From: Pantoea dispersa
GTDB taxonomy: Bacteria; Pseudomonadota; Gammaproteobacteria; Enterobacterales; Enterobacteriaceae
Assembly: GCF_014155765.1 (NCBI RefSeq)
Contig: NZ_SCKT01000001.1
Span: forward strand, 1,054,001 to 1,118,000
DNA: 64,000 nucleotides
Direction of reading: 5' to 3'
This document shows, piece after piece, positions 1 to 10,276 of this stretch. Position 1 is the first letter of the stretch, and the number at the start of each line of letters is the position of its first letter. The notes under the pieces were generated by a model, which searched no databases, was not told the origin of the DNA, and saw nothing but the letters and a program-made list of their open reading frames with translations. Position numbers and translations under genes: made by a program.

Positions 1-346
1 CAGCATCGCGCTGACGCTCATTGATTTCATACTGATAGTTGTAAAACAGCGCATCCACCTTGTGCTGCTGGCAGAAGGTCGCCAGATAGTCGACCGACGC
101 GGCGAAGTCATCGCACTGATGAAAGTGCAGCTTAATACCGCGTTCTGCCAGCGACTGCTGCAGCAGACACAGGTTTTGATGGATAAAAGCCGCCTGTTTG
201 GGGGCCATGCTGTGTTGCTGCCACTGGCCGGGCGTGGCGATGAACAGCGCGAGCACCTCGGCCTGACTGTCGCGGCAGGCCGCGGCCAGTGCGCTGTTAT
301 CATTAATGCGCAAATCGTTACGCAGCCAGACTAAGTGAGTGCTCAT
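1..346 (-). CDS. phrB: Deoxyribodipyrimidine photolyase, N-terminal part (truncated by window edge)
   Basis: Only the first 115 codons are in the window; the gene runs off the left edge. The protein starts MSTHLVWLRNDLRINDNSAL, the typical start of the photolyase alpha/beta antenna domain, which binds the light-harvesting cofactor. The full enzyme uses FADH- and blue light to split cyclobutane pyrimidine dimers. The ATG lies 12 bp after the ybgA stop on the same strand, so the two are probably co-transcribed, the usual ybgA-phrB arrangement. Whether the rest of the gene is intact cannot be judged. Confidence 0.93.
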   Translation of the reverse strand, partial: MSTHLVWLRNDLRINDNSALAAACRDSQAEVLALFIATPGQWQQHSMAPKQAAFIHQNLCLLQQSLAERGIKLHFHQCDDFAASVDYLATFCQQHKVDALFYNYQYEINERQRDA

Positions 347-358
347 AACGCTCCGTGT

Positions 359-1315
359 TTACTGGCCGTAGCGCAAACGCAGCGCTTCCGGGTAGGGATC
401 GAAATAACGCTGCTGCGCCAGCCACGGGTGCGGGAACTCTGCCATGTAATGTTTCAGCATGGTGATGGGGGCCAGCAACGGCTGCACACCGCGACGGTAG
501 CGGTCGATCAGCTGCGCCAGCTCCTGACGCTGCGGTGAACTCAGCTTCGGCCGGAAATAGCCCTGTACGTGCATCAGCACATTGGTGTGATTACGACGCG
601 ACGCCTGGTGCGACATCAGGTGCATCAGACGGTTACGGTATTCAAAGGCGTACGCATCCAGTGACTCCCACTGTTCCATCGCTGCGACAAACCGCCCCAT
701 TTCGCGGTACTCATCCTGCGCATGCGACAGCAGCAGTAATTTGTAGCGACTATGGAAGGCAATCAGCTTGTGGCGCGTCAGCCCGCTGCGCCACATTTCG
801 TTGAACTCATGCAGCGCATAGACGCGCCCCATGAAGTTTTCGCGAATCGCATCATCGTGCAAGCGTCCATCCTCTTCCAGCGGCAGCCACGGCAGCTCTT
901 TTTGCAGGAATGAGGTGAACACACCGGTGCCGGCTTTGCGATTGTTGTTAGTGTCAGGCTCGTAGACGCGCACGCGCTCCAGTCCGCAGCTCGGCGATTT
1001 GGCACACAGGATGTAGCCGCACAGATGGTGCAGCGATTTAACGCGCTCCGCAGACCAGCGGGCCATGTCGTCGGTCAGCTCTTCCCCGCCGTCTTTACTG
1101 AAACACAGGTGGATCTGATCGTCGCTCTGTTTGACCAGCCGCAGCGCCGGGCGCGGCGTCGGCAGACCGATGGCCATTTCCGGGCAGACAGGTTCGAAGC
1201 GCACAAATGGCGCGAGCTCGTCAGTTGCAAAGGCAAAACGCTTGTGGCCGCCATCGAATCGGACGCTATCCCCGAGCAGGCAGGCACTGATACCTACAGG
1301 AATTTTCTCGCTCAT
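359..1315 (-). CDS. ybgA: YbgA family protein (DUF523 + DUF1722)
   Basis: A 318-residue protein of unknown biochemical role. The N-terminal half, from MSEKIPVGISACLLGDSVRF, is a DUF523-type domain with conserved cysteines (SACLLG near 12, a KSPSCG motif near 110). The C-terminal half is the helical DUF1722 domain. The start was chosen because GGAGG lies about 9 nt upstream; an open frame extends 42 codons further upstream but has no ribosome site there. It immediately precedes phrB, and that conserved pairing is the main hint of a link to light or DNA repair. Confidence 0.9.
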   Translation of the reverse strand: MSEKIPVGISACLLGDSVRFDGGHKRFAFATDELAPFVRFEPVCPEMAIGLPTPRPALRLVKQSDDQIHLCFSKDGGEELTDDMARWSAERVKSLHHLCGYILCAKSPSCGLERVRVYEPDTNNNRKAGTGVFTSFLQKELPWLPLEEDGRLHDDAIRENFMGRVYALHEFNEMWRSGLTRHKLIAFHSRYKLLLLSHAQDEYREMGRFVAAMEQWESLDAYAFEYRNRLMHLMSHQASRRNHTNVLMHVQGYFRPKLSSPQRQELAQLIDRYRRGVQPLLAPITMLKHYMAEFPHPWLAQQRYFDPYPEALRLRYGQ

Positions 1316-1411
1316 ACTTGTACAACCTCCAAAATCTTGTAGAGGTTTAAGTGTAGCTGAAATGCCGCGAGATAACAGCGGGACAATGCGTTTGTCGCAC
1401 CACTTTAAGAT

Positions 1412-1447
1412 AAAAAAACCCGGTGCCTCGAGCGAGGTCACCGGGTT
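1412..1447 (-). terminator. Rho-independent terminator of ybfA
   Basis: A long stem with one bulge: AACCCGGTG, then CCTCG-AG-CGAGG, then CACCGGGTT, followed on the minus strand by a run of seven U. It sits about 20 bp beyond the ybfA stop and separates ybfA from ybgA. Confidence 0.85.
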
Positions 1448-1466
1448 ATCAGCGCGAAGCCGGGGG

Positions 1467-1667
1467 TTACCAGTAGATACCGCCTGCCGCTTCCGATTGC
1501 GCCAGCCAGACCGGTTTGGTGCTGGTTTTGCACCACATGCGGTGCAGATAACTGTAGAAGCGCGCGCGATCCTGGCGGAACAGCATCACTGGCAGCGCCA
1601 GTACGCCAATCAATACCACCAGCACACGGCGCAGCACAATTTTGGCGAGTGGATATGCCTGATACAT
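1467..1667 (-). CDS. ybfA: YbfA family small membrane-associated protein
   Basis: A 66-residue protein with one hydrophobic segment near the N-terminus ([18 protein letters not shown]) and a polar tail with the YbfA signature [10 protein letters not shown]. Its function is unknown. The ATG was preferred over a TTG one codon upstream because GAGGAGG lies 5 nt before the ATG. In E. coli ybfA is divergent from kdpFABCDE; here it is divergent from kdpE alone, which places the loss of the kdp pump genes exactly between these two. Confidence 0.85.
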   Translation of the reverse strand: MYQAYPLAKIVLRRVLVVLIGVLALPVMLFRQDRARFYSYLHRMWCKTSTKPVWLAQSEAAGGIYW

Positions 1668-1913
1668 CAATGCCTCCTCGTGGTAAATTTTGCTATGAAA
1701 TGTGATCTGCCTCAGATATTACGCCTGATTGTGTAATTTTACTACTCATCCGACCACTATTTTGATCTTTTTTCAGTCATTTCCTGGCCGGGATGAAAGG
1801 AAGTTACATTTTTGTAAAATTTCGGATCACGGCGAGTTACTGAGATCGTGACGGACGCCGTCGCGGTTTATTGTTAAAGTAATGCGTTAACCTTATTTGC
1901 CGCAGGAGTCAGC
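1668..1913. promoter_or_regulatory. Divergent ybfA/kdpE promoter region
   Basis: A non-coding stretch of about 245 bp between the two divergent starts. It is AT-rich and contains a small inverted repeat, TTACA-tttt-TGTAA, at 1804-1817. No convincing KdpE-type tandem site was seen, and no open frame resembling KdpD, KdpC or other kdp remnants was found. Confidence 0.5.
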
Positions 1914-2588
1914 GTGACGACCATCTTGATTGTCGAAGATGAAAAGGAGATTCGCCGTTTCGTGCGCCTGGCGCTGGAGAGCGAAGGCCTGAAGATTGTG
2001 GAAGCGGAGCAGCTGCAGCGCGGCCTGATTGAAGCGGCTACGCGCAAACCGGATTTGGTGATTCTCGATCTCGGTTTACCGGACGGCGATGGCAATGCCT
2101 TCATCCGCGAAGTGCGGCAGTGGAGCAGCATGCCGGTGATTGTGCTGTCAGCGCGCAGCGACGAGCAGGATAAAATAGAGGCGCTGGATGCCGGCGCTGA
2201 CGACTATCTCACCAAGCCGTTTGGTATCGGCGAACTGCTGGCGCGCGTGCGCGTGGCACTGCGTCGTCATCAGCGCAGCCAGCCGGAACCGCTGGTGCAG
2301 TTTGGCGAAGTGAGCGTCGATCTCGCCGCGCGACGCGTGCTGCGCAGCGGCGAAGAGGTGCATCTGACGCCGACCGAATTTCGCCTGCTCAGCCTGCTGC
2401 TGAATAACGCCGGCAAAGTGCTGACCCAGCGCCAGTTGCTTAACCAGGTGTGGGGGCCCAACGCCGTGGAACACAGCCATTATCTGCGCATCTATATGGG
2501 ACACCTGCGGCAAAAGCTGGAAGCCAACCCCACCCAGCCAACGCACCTGCTGACAGAAACCGGCATCGGCTATCGCTTCATGCCATAA
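1914..2588 (+). CDS. kdpE: KdpE, OmpR-family response regulator (orphan)
   Basis: A 224-residue response regulator. The receiver domain (1-120) has the acidic pair E8/D9, phosphoacceptor D52 in LVILDLGLPDGDG, T/S near 79-81 and K in DYLTKPFG. The C-terminal winged helix (130-224) ends with the near-invariant KdpE run around VWGPNAVEHSHYLRIYMGH. In other enterobacteria it is phosphorylated by KdpD and activates the potassium pump operon kdpFABC. Here neither the sensor nor the pump genes are adjacent. The start is GTG with AGGAG 6 nt upstream. The next gene downstream is pgm in the opposite direction, so potE and speF of the E. coli order are also absent. Confidence 0.95.
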   Translation: MTTILIVEDEKEIRRFVRLALESEGLKIVEAEQLQRGLIEAATRKPDLVILDLGLPDGDGNAFIREVRQWSSMPVIVLSARSDEQDKIEALDAGADDYLTKPFGIGELLARVRVALRRHQRSQPEPLVQFGEVSVDLAARRVLRSGEEVHLTPTEFRLLSLLLNNAGKVLTQRQLLNQVWGPNAVEHSHYLRIYMGHLRQKLEANPTQPTHLLTETGIGYRFMP

Positions 2589-2611
2589 AAAAAGGCCGCA
2601 AACGCGGCCTT
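2587..2611. terminator. Shared terminator between kdpE and pgm
   Basis: Hairpin AAGGCCGC-aaac-GCGGCCTT. Read on the minus strand it is followed by seven U and so ends pgm transcription strongly. On the plus strand the tail is CTTCTTC, so it also probably ends kdpE. Confidence 0.8.
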
Positions 2612-2630
2612 CTTCATGCAGGATGCCCTG

Positions 2631-4271
<1,641 letters not shown>

Positions 4272-4296
4272 TGGCGCTTCTCCCTGACGCTTCGGT

Positions 4297-4836
4297 TTAA
4301 ATGGTGCCGCAAACTTTCTCTGCCAGTTCCTGCGGGAACTGCATGGCGAGCATGATGTGTTCCACCATGCTGCATTTACGACCTGTATTGGTATTGGTGA
4401 TCACCCAGTACGGCGTGCCGGGCACGTGCTTCGGCTTAGTATGGGTGCCATTTTGCAACAGCGTGTGCTCATCACCCGCGAAGTAAACGCGGGTGCGGCC
4501 CTGCAGTGAAGCAGTGGCATCAGCAAAGGCTGCCGGATCAAGACGATAAAGCGTTGACAGGATCAGCATGAAGCGATTAACCGCTTTCTTCTGCTCCGCA
4601 TACTCGTCAGACAGCAGCAGCTCGCGTACGGCGCGCACGCGATCCTGAGGTCGCGCTTCGCTGCGTGCAGCCGGTGCTTCTTTTACCGCCGCATTCGCCG
4701 CTGGCGCAGCGGATGCGCTCTGGCCGGCAGTGAATTTCAGCATACGGCGCAAAATGTCCGAGGCGCTTTCACCAATATGCTGGGTGTGGCTGGCAATATA
4801 ACGGTAGAGTTCTTCGTCAACTTCAATCGTTTTCAT
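4297..4836 (-). CDS. seqA: SeqA, negative modulator of replication initiation
   Basis: A 179-residue protein that binds hemimethylated GATC and sequesters oriC. The N-terminal oligomerisation domain starts [19 protein letters not shown] and includes the ribbon-helix segment [11 protein letters not shown]. An Ala/Glu-rich linker (about 36-60) precedes the DNA-binding domain, with the TNTNTGRK loop that reads hemimethylated GATC. The start was taken at MKTIEV by comparison with the family; an upstream extension of 51 codons is rejected because it has no homology and the family never has it. First gene of the seqA-pgm operon, divergent from ybfF. Confidence 0.95.
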   Translation of the reverse strand: MKTIEVDEELYRYIASHTQHIGESASDILRRMLKFTAGQSASAAPAANAAVKEAPAARSEARPQDRVRAVRELLLSDEYAEQKKAVNRFMLILSTLYRLDPAAFADATASLQGRTRVYFAGDEHTLLQNGTHTKPKHVPGTPYWVITNTNTGRKCSMVEHIMLAMQFPQELAEKVCGTI

Positions 4837-5084
4837 CTTTTTCCGTGCGATTCTGGCAAATGGCAGAACCACGCTACTTTGCAAAGGCCTTAACAAAATC
4901 CGGTCGTGCAAAATGTGAGCGGGCTCTAACATAAGGATTATAAAGTTAAATCCGCGACAGCCGGTAGCGCTGGCATCGTTTACGGGCAAAAGTCGGAATA
5001 TGCCCTAATGCCTGACCGCCTGGCGCCGGGACAGGTGAATCCATGATACCCTAAGCCCAGGTCTCAACCGAAAGAACTTTAGCC

Positions 5085-5849
5085 ATGATTTTGAACGCCC
5101 GTCTGCAAACTGAACAATCTGCCCCTGATGCCCAGCCCATTCTGTTAATTCATGGCCTGTTTGGTAGCCTGGATAACCTCGGCGTACTGGCGCGCGGCGT
5201 GCGCGATGCACGGCCCACGCTGCAGGTGGATGTCCGTAACCACGGCCTGTCACCGCGCAGCGAAGAGATGCACTACGCTGCGCTGGCGCAGGATATGGTT
5301 GACACGCTGGATGCGCACCACATCGAACGGGTCGATGTTATCGGCCACTCAATGGGCGGCAAAATTGCCATGGCGCTGAGCGCCGTTGCGCCCGAACGGA
5401 TTGGCAAAATGGTGCTGATTGATATCGCGCCGGTGGATTACCAGACGCGACGCCACGATGAGATCTTCGCGGCGATCCGTGCGGTCAGCGCAGCTGGTGT
5501 CACGCGCCGCAGCGCTGCGGCCGACGTGATGCGTGAGCACGTGCGCGAAGAAGGCGTGATTCAGTTCATTCTGAAATCTTTCTATGAAGGCGAATGGCGC
5601 TTCAACGTGCCGGTGTTATGGGACAATTATCCGGTGCTCTCCGGCTGGCAGGAGGTGCCCGCGTGGCCTCATCCGGCGCTGTTTATTCGCGGCGGTGATT
5701 CACCCTATCTGGACAATCAGCACCGTGATGCGCTGCTGCGCCAGTTCCCGCAGGCGCAGGCGCACATTATCAGCGGTGCCGGCCACTGGGTGCATGCCGA
5801 AAAACCCGATGCCGTACTGCGCGCGGTGCGCCGCTTTTTTAACCTGTAA
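5085..5849 (+). CDS. ybfF: Alpha/beta-hydrolase esterase YbfF
   Basis: A 254-residue serine esterase. The nucleophile elbow GHSMGG holds S89, the oxyanion-hole motif is LLIHGLFGS near 21-28, and the catalytic histidine is in GAGHWVHAEKP near the C-terminus. The family hydrolyses short acyl esters, including acyl-CoA in vitro; the physiological substrate is uncertain. Divergent from seqA, with ybfE downstream on the same strand. Confidence 0.9.
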   Translation: MILNARLQTEQSAPDAQPILLIHGLFGSLDNLGVLARGVRDARPTLQVDVRNHGLSPRSEEMHYAALAQDMVDTLDAHHIERVDVIGHSMGGKIAMALSAVAPERIGKMVLIDIAPVDYQTRRHDEIFAAIRAVSAAGVTRRSAAADVMREHVREEGVIQFILKSFYEGEWRFNVPVLWDNYPVLSGWQEVPAWPHPALFIRGGDSPYLDNQHRDALLRQFPQAQAHIISGAGHWVHAEKPDAVLRAVRRFFNL

Positions 5850-6018
5850 AAGCAAAAGCTTGCTACGGGCGGTTTAGGGTTGGCGTCGCGCCGGGCGCTG
5901 GAGTATGATGTCGCGCTAAAAATTTGCCGCGGATGCTTTTTTCGCCGCGGTCGGGCCGATAAATGTTTAAATCGCGCAGCGCCTTTCCGCCGTTCGCGCC
6001 CACGCAGTTTCACAAACC

Positions 6019-6294
6019 ATGGCAAAAGAACAGACAGATCGTACCACGCTCGATCTCTTCGCAGACGAGCGGCGTCCCGGTCGCCCTAAAACCAGTCCGC
6101 TGTCGCGTGATGAGCAGCTGCGCATTAATAAGCGCAACCAGCTGAAGCGCGACCGGGTGCGCGGCCTGCGCCGCGTTGAGCTGAAAATGTCCAGCGAAGC
6201 GGTCGACGCGCTTAATACGCTGGCCGAGCAGCAGAACATCAGCCGCAGTGAACTGATTGAACAAATGCTGCTGGCGCAGCTCAAACTGGCGTAA
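6019..6294 (+). CDS. ybfE: YbfE family (LexA-regulated protein family)
   Basis: A 91-residue basic protein. Its C-terminal segment (VELKMSSEAVDALNTLAEQ and the following helix pair) resembles a ribbon-helix-helix DNA-binding fold. In E. coli ybfE is in the SOS regulon. No canonical CTGT-N8-ACAG box is visible in the 170 bp upstream, so SOS control is not supported here. It precedes fldA, as in E. coli. Confidence 0.85.
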   Translation: MAKEQTDRTTLDLFADERRPGRPKTSPLSRDEQLRINKRNQLKRDRVRGLRRVELKMSSEAVDALNTLAEQQNISRSELIEQMLLAQLKLA

Positions 6295-6431
6295 CGTGCG
6301 CAGACAGCACGCTGGAACACAAAGTCAGCGCTTTACACATTCCGCGCTTTTCGCCGGTCTGCTATCATTCGCATAACTGTGTCGTCTTCTGACTTACTTT
6401 CACAATCAGGATTTAAGAGGTTACTCACTCC

Positions 6432-6962
6432 ATGGCAATCGTAGGCATTTTCTTCGGCAGCGATACCGGCAACACTGAAAACATTGCAAAAATGATCCAG
6501 AAACAACTGGGTAAAGATGTCGCCGAAGTGCATGACATTGCTAAGAGCACCAAAGAAGATCTCGAAGCATTCGATATTCTGCTGCTGGGTATTCCGACCT
6601 GGTACTACGGTGAAGCCCAGTGCGACTGGGATGACTTCTTCCCGACGCTGGAAGAGATTGATTTCAACGGTAAGCTGGTAGCGCTGTTTGGCTGCGGCGA
6701 TCAGGAAGATTATGCCGAGTACTTCTGTGACGCGATGGGCACCATTCGCGACATCATTGAGCCAAACGGCGCAGTGATTGTGGGCCACTGGCCAACCGAA
6801 GGTTACCACTTCGAAGCCTCTAAAGGTCTGGCAGACGACAAACACTTCCTTGGCCTCGCCATCGATGAAGATCGTCAGCCTGAACTGACTAACGAGCGCG
6901 TCGACAAATGGGTTAAGCAGATCTTTGACGAGCTGCAGCTGCAGGCGATCATCGAAGCCTGA
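6432..6962 (+). CDS. fldA: Flavodoxin I
   Basis: A 176-residue FMN electron carrier. The phosphate-binding loop is GSDTGNTE at 9-16, and the FMN-stacking aromatic residues lie in TWYYGE and in GCGDQEDYAEYF. It donates electrons to radical-SAM enzymes (for example biotin synthase and the MiaB and LipA types, both encoded in this window), pyruvate formate-lyase activase and methionine synthase. AAGAGG lies upstream of the ATG. Followed by fur, as in E. coli. Confidence 0.97.
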   Translation: MAIVGIFFGSDTGNTENIAKMIQKQLGKDVAEVHDIAKSTKEDLEAFDILLLGIPTWYYGEAQCDWDDFFPTLEEIDFNGKLVALFGCGDQEDYAEYFCDAMGTIRDIIEPNGAVIVGHWPTEGYHFEASKGLADDKHFLGLAIDEDRQPELTNERVDKWVKQIFDELQLQAIIEA

Positions 6963-7200
6963 TGCTTTCCTGTCCGATGTGGGCGCTGGCTCACATCGGG
7001 CAATGGAATTACCTATAAAAATAATAGCTACGGTTTTTTAACTTTTTCCCTCAATTCTGTAGAATACCCGCAACGGTCATCTGCTTATTCCTCGGGCATC
7101 AGACTGAGACTGCGCGAAAAGGAACATCGATCTGCACGATCCCGCTGAGGTTCACGACATTTCTCCTTACAGCATCCGGGGAATTGTCCGCCGCAGCCGG

Positions 7201-7252
7201 TTTTCATTTCGCAGGCTGAGCTCTATAATGAGACGCAAATGAGAATGCGCGT
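7201..7252 (+). promoter_or_regulatory. fur promoter with Fur-box-like sequence
   Basis: A -35-like TTTTCA (7201-7206) and a perfect -10 TATAAT (7224-7229) are separated by 17 bp. Just downstream, at about 7231-7252, the sequence GCAAATGAGAATGCG matches part of the Fur-box core (AATGAGAAT), consistent with autoregulation. The assignment is by eye. Confidence 0.6.
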
Positions 7253-7283
7253 TGACCACACATTCAAGGCCTTTGCGCCGTAA
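7239..7283 (+). CDS. Possible 14-codon leader ORF upstream of fur
   Basis: ATG AGA ATG CGC ... TAA encodes MRMRVDHTFKAFAP and ends 31 bp before fur. In E. coli a short upstream ORF (uof) couples fur translation to RyhB. This peptide has a similar position, but no sequence match is claimed and the ribosome site is weak. It may be noise. Confidence 0.25.
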   Translation: MRMRVDHTFKAFAP

Positions 7284-7314
7284 GTGACTAGCAAAGTAAC
7301 AGGACAATATCCGC

Positions 7315-7764
7315 ATGACTGACAACAACTCCGCATTGAAAAAGGCTGGCCTGAAAGTCACGCTGCCCAGACTGAAGATTCTGGAAGTGCTTCAGGGACC
7401 CGGACCCGAGTCCCATCATGTCAGTGCGGAAGATTTGTACAAACGCCTGATCGACATGGGCGAAGAGATTGGTCTGGCGACGGTATACCGTGTTCTGAAC
7501 CAGTTTGACGACGCCGGCATCGTGACGCGTCATAACTTCGAAGGCGGGAAATCCGTGTTCGAACTGACCCAGCAGCATCATCATGATCACCTGATTTGCC
7601 TCGACTGCGGCAAAGTAATCGAGTTTAGCGATGAATCTATCGAAACGCGTCAGCGTGAGATTGCGACACGCCACGGTATCAAACTCAGCAACCACAGCCT
7701 GTATCTGTACGGCCACTGTGCGCTGGGAGACTGCCGCGAAGACGAGACGCTCCACGATCAGTAA
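7315..7764 (+). CDS. fur: Fur, ferric uptake regulator
   Basis: A 149-residue iron-responsive repressor. The N-terminal winged helix (about 1-80) includes the recognition helix around LATVYRVLNQF. The metal-binding and dimerisation domain has the His cluster HHHDH (88-92), CxxC C95/C98 and a second pair C135/C140. With Fe2+ it represses siderophore and iron-transport genes. AGGAC lies upstream of the ATG. Confidence 0.97.
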   Translation: MTDNNSALKKAGLKVTLPRLKILEVLQGPGPESHHVSAEDLYKRLIDMGEEIGLATVYRVLNQFDDAGIVTRHNFEGGKSVFELTQQHHHDHLICLDCGKVIEFSDESIETRQREIATRHGIKLSNHSLYLYGHCALGDCREDETLHDQ

Positions 7765-7784
7765 TTGAATATGCTATGCAGTAT

Positions 7785-7815
7785 AAAAAAACCGGTGCCA
7801 GGCACCGGTTTTTTT
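7785..7815. terminator. Bidirectional terminator, fur and the convergent downstream gene
   Basis: Stem AACCGGTGCC-a-GGCACCGGTT with a run of A before it and a run of T after it, so it can act in both directions between the convergent genes. Confidence 0.9.
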
Positions 7816-7825
7816 ATGGCTGCGT

Positions 7826-8221
7826 TCAGGCGACCAGCGTTTCCTGCAAATAGCGCCAGCGCGGAACCGGCGTGCTGCAGTCCAGCACCGCCAGCGAAAT
7901 GCGGGTCTGGTTGTTGCCGTTAAGCATTTGCAGTTCGTGATACTGAATGGTCACTTCCTGCTGCTGCTGGGAAATGATGGCATGCTCACTGGTGGCGATT
8001 CGCATCCCTTCCCGCTGCCCGTGCAGTTTGCGAAACAGGGTTTCAGTGTCATTGAGATCGAGCTGTTTGCCTTGCGGCGTCACCATTTTGAAGTCGGGAT
8101 GAAAGTGCGACAGCAGCAGATCCATACTGTCATCGCTGCCTTCGGCCTGATTAAAAATACGTTCGATAAGCTGATGTAAAACCACCACGCTATGTTTGGC
8201 TTCCAGAGCGAGACTTGTCAT
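7826..8221 (-). CDS. NTF2-like / DUF4440-type hypothetical protein
   Basis: A 131-residue soluble protein with the look of an NTF2-like fold: an N-terminal helix (HQLIERIFNQAEG), then LLSHFHPDFKMVTPQGK and a set of beta strands. The family includes SnoaL/DUF4440 proteins that are enzymes or ligand-binding domains; no catalytic residue can be assigned. The start was chosen at MTSLAL, which has AAGGAAG 5 nt upstream; an 8-codon longer start lacks a ribosome site. Function unknown. Confidence 0.7.
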   Translation of the reverse strand: MTSLALEAKHSVVVLHQLIERIFNQAEGSDDSMDLLLSHFHPDFKMVTPQGKQLDLNDTETLFRKLHGQREGMRIATSEHAIISQQQQEVTIQYHELQMLNGNNQTRISLAVLDCSTPVPRWRYLQETLVA

Positions 8222-8401
8222 TTTTCTTCCTTCGCTAACCCGCACAGCAACATTTAAGAGCGCATAGCCTACCTGAAAATAACGATTTCACACGGGTAAA
8301 TTAGTTAATTTTATTAAAGTCAGATTAGTCGTAATCGCGCGTAATTACTGTTTTTTGTCTGGTTCAGCATAATCGATTCCCGTTTGCAGATAACGGGCAA
8401 T

Positions 8402-8426
8402 AAAAAAGGGCGATTGCTCGCCCTTT
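8402..8426 (-). terminator. Rho-independent terminator of glnS
   Basis: Stem AAAGGGCGA-ttgc-TCGCCCTTT with a U run on the minus strand, about 30 bp beyond the glnS stop. Confidence 0.85.
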
Positions 8427-8457
8427 GCTGATCATATCGTGCTATCAAGCAGTAAAA

Positions 8458-10125
8458 TTATTCGCCGATTTTTGCCCAGGTATCACGCAGACCCACGGTG
8501 CGGTTGAACACCAGTTTCGACGGCTGCGAGTACACGCTGTCTGCGCAGAAGTAACCTTCGCGCTCAAACTGATACGGTGCCAGCGCGCTGGCGGCACGCA
8601 GACCCGGCTCAACGAAGCCCTGTTTGATCTCCAGCGAGTTCGGGTTAATGGTGGTGAGGAAATCCTCGGCCGCGCCCGGGTTTGGCACGCTGAACAGACG
8701 ATCGTACAGACGGAATTCGGCAGGCAGCGCGTGAATCGCCGATACCCAATGGATAACGCCTTTCACCTTGCGGCCATCGGCCGGATCTTTGCTCAGGGTG
8801 TCGACATCGCAGGTAGCGTAGATGCAGGTGATGTTGCCGGCTTCATCTTTCGCCACGCGCTCGGCACGAATGACATAAGCGTTGCGCAGACGAACTTCTT
8901 TACCCAGCACCAGACGTTTGTACTGCTTGTTGGCCTCTTCACGGAAGTCGGCGCGATCGATCCACACCTCACGGCTGAACGGCACCTCACGCGTGCCCAT
9001 CTCCGGCTTGTTCGGATGGTTCGGCATGCTGATGATTTCTTCATGCCCGGCCGGCAGGTTCTCGATCACCACTTTCAGCGGATCCAGCACCGCCATAGCG
9101 CGCGGCGCGTTCTCGTTGAGGTCGTCACGAATGCACGACTCCAGCGACGCCATCTCAACAATGTTGTCCTGCTTGGTCACACCAATACGGCGGCAGAATT
9201 CGCGGATTGACGCCGCGCTATAGCCACGACGGCGCAGACCGGATACGGTCAGCATGCGCGGATCGTCCCAGCCTTCAACAATCTTCTCGCTCACCAGCTG
9301 CGTCAGCTTACGCTTCGACATCACCGCATATTCCAGATTCAGGCGCGAAAACTCGTACTGACGCGGATGCACCGGAATAGTGATGTTATCCAGCACCCAG
9401 TCGTAGAGACGACGATTGTCCTGGAACTCCAGCGTACACAGGGAATGGGTGATGCCTTCCAGCGCATCGGAGATGCAGTGGGTAAAGTCGTACATCGGAT
9501 AGATGCACCACTTGTTGCCAGTCTGGTGGTGTTCGGCAAATTTAATGCGGTACAGCACCGGATCGCGCATCACAATAAAGCTGGATGCCATGTCGATTTT
9601 GGCACGCAGACAGGCTTTGCCCTCTTCGAAGCCGCCATCACGCATCTTCTGGAACAGCGCCAGGTTCTCTTCCACACTGCGATCGCGATACGGGCTGTTT
9701 TTGCCCGGCGCGGTTAGCGTGCCGCGATATTCACGGATCTGCTCTGGCGACAGCTCATCAACGTAGGCCAGGCCTTTGTTGATCAGCTCAACCGCGTAGT
9801 TGAAGAGTTGGTCAAAGTAGTCAGAGGAGTAACGAATGTTGCCGCTCCACTCAAAGCCCAGCCATTGCACATCATTCTTGATCGATTCAACGAACTCCAT
9901 ATCCTCTTTGACCGGATTGGTGTCGTCGAAACGCAGGTTGCACTGCCCCTGATAATCTTGTGCGATACCAAAGTTCAGGCAGATCGATTTTGCATGGCCA
10001 ATATGCAGGTAACCATTGGGCTCAGGCGGGAAACGGGTATGCACACTGTTGTGCTTACCGCTCGCCAAATCTTCGTCGATGATCTGACGAATAAAGTTCG
10101 TTGGGCGGGCTTCAGCCTCACTCAT
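8458..10125 (-). CDS. glnS: Glutaminyl-tRNA synthetase
   Basis: A 555-residue class I synthetase that charges tRNA-Gln; four such tRNAs lie 9 kb away in this window. The HIGH-type motif is in [12 protein letters not shown] near 34-45 and the KMSKS-type motif is VMSKRKL. A C-terminal anticodon-binding beta-barrel covers roughly 340-555. The start MSEAEARP was preferred over an in-frame start 27 codons upstream, by family length (E. coli 554) and family alignment. Confidence 0.97.
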   Translation of the reverse strand: MSEAEARPTNFIRQIIDEDLASGKHNSVHTRFPPEPNGYLHIGHAKSICLNFGIAQDYQGQCNLRFDDTNPVKEDMEFVESIKNDVQWLGFEWSGNIRYSSDYFDQLFNYAVELINKGLAYVDELSPEQIREYRGTLTAPGKNSPYRDRSVEENLALFQKMRDGGFEEGKACLRAKIDMASSFIVMRDPVLYRIKFAEHHQTGNKWCIYPMYDFTHCISDALEGITHSLCTLEFQDNRRLYDWVLDNITIPVHPRQYEFSRLNLEYAVMSKRKLTQLVSEKIVEGWDDPRMLTVSGLRRRGYSAASIREFCRRIGVTKQDNIVEMASLESCIRDDLNENAPRAMAVLDPLKVVIENLPAGHEEIISMPNHPNKPEMGTREVPFSREVWIDRADFREEANKQYKRLVLGKEVRLRNAYVIRAERVAKDEAGNITCIYATCDVDTLSKDPADGRKVKGVIHWVSAIHALPAEFRLYDRLFSVPNPGAAEDFLTTINPNSLEIKQGFVEPGLRAASALAPYQFEREGYFCADSVYSQPSKLVFNRTVGLRDTWAKIGE

Positions 10126-10228
10126 CTCAAAATCCTCAAAACAATAGCGGGTGATTTGTACCACGAAGTAACGGAGTATGATCCACAAAGCGCTGAAGGG
10201 AAACAACCGTTTGTTGGTCGTTTTAAAA

Positions 10229-10257
10229 CAAAAAAGGCAGGAATTGCTTCCTGCCTT
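10229..10257 (-). terminator. Rho-independent terminator of nagE
   Basis: Stem GGCAGGAA-ttgc-TTCCTGCC followed by a long U run on the minus strand, 20 bp past the nagE stop. Confidence 0.88.
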
Positions 10258-10276
10258 CAGTGACGATCAATACGTG

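Noticed and set aside
1804-1817. TTACA-tttt-TGTAA inverted repeat as a KdpE operator
   Set aside because: KdpE sites are tandem T-rich half-sites rather than short palindromes; such AT-rich repeats arise easily by chance.
5850-6018. LexA box upstream of ybfE
   Set aside because: No CTGT-N8-ACAG sequence was found, although E. coli ybfE is an SOS gene.
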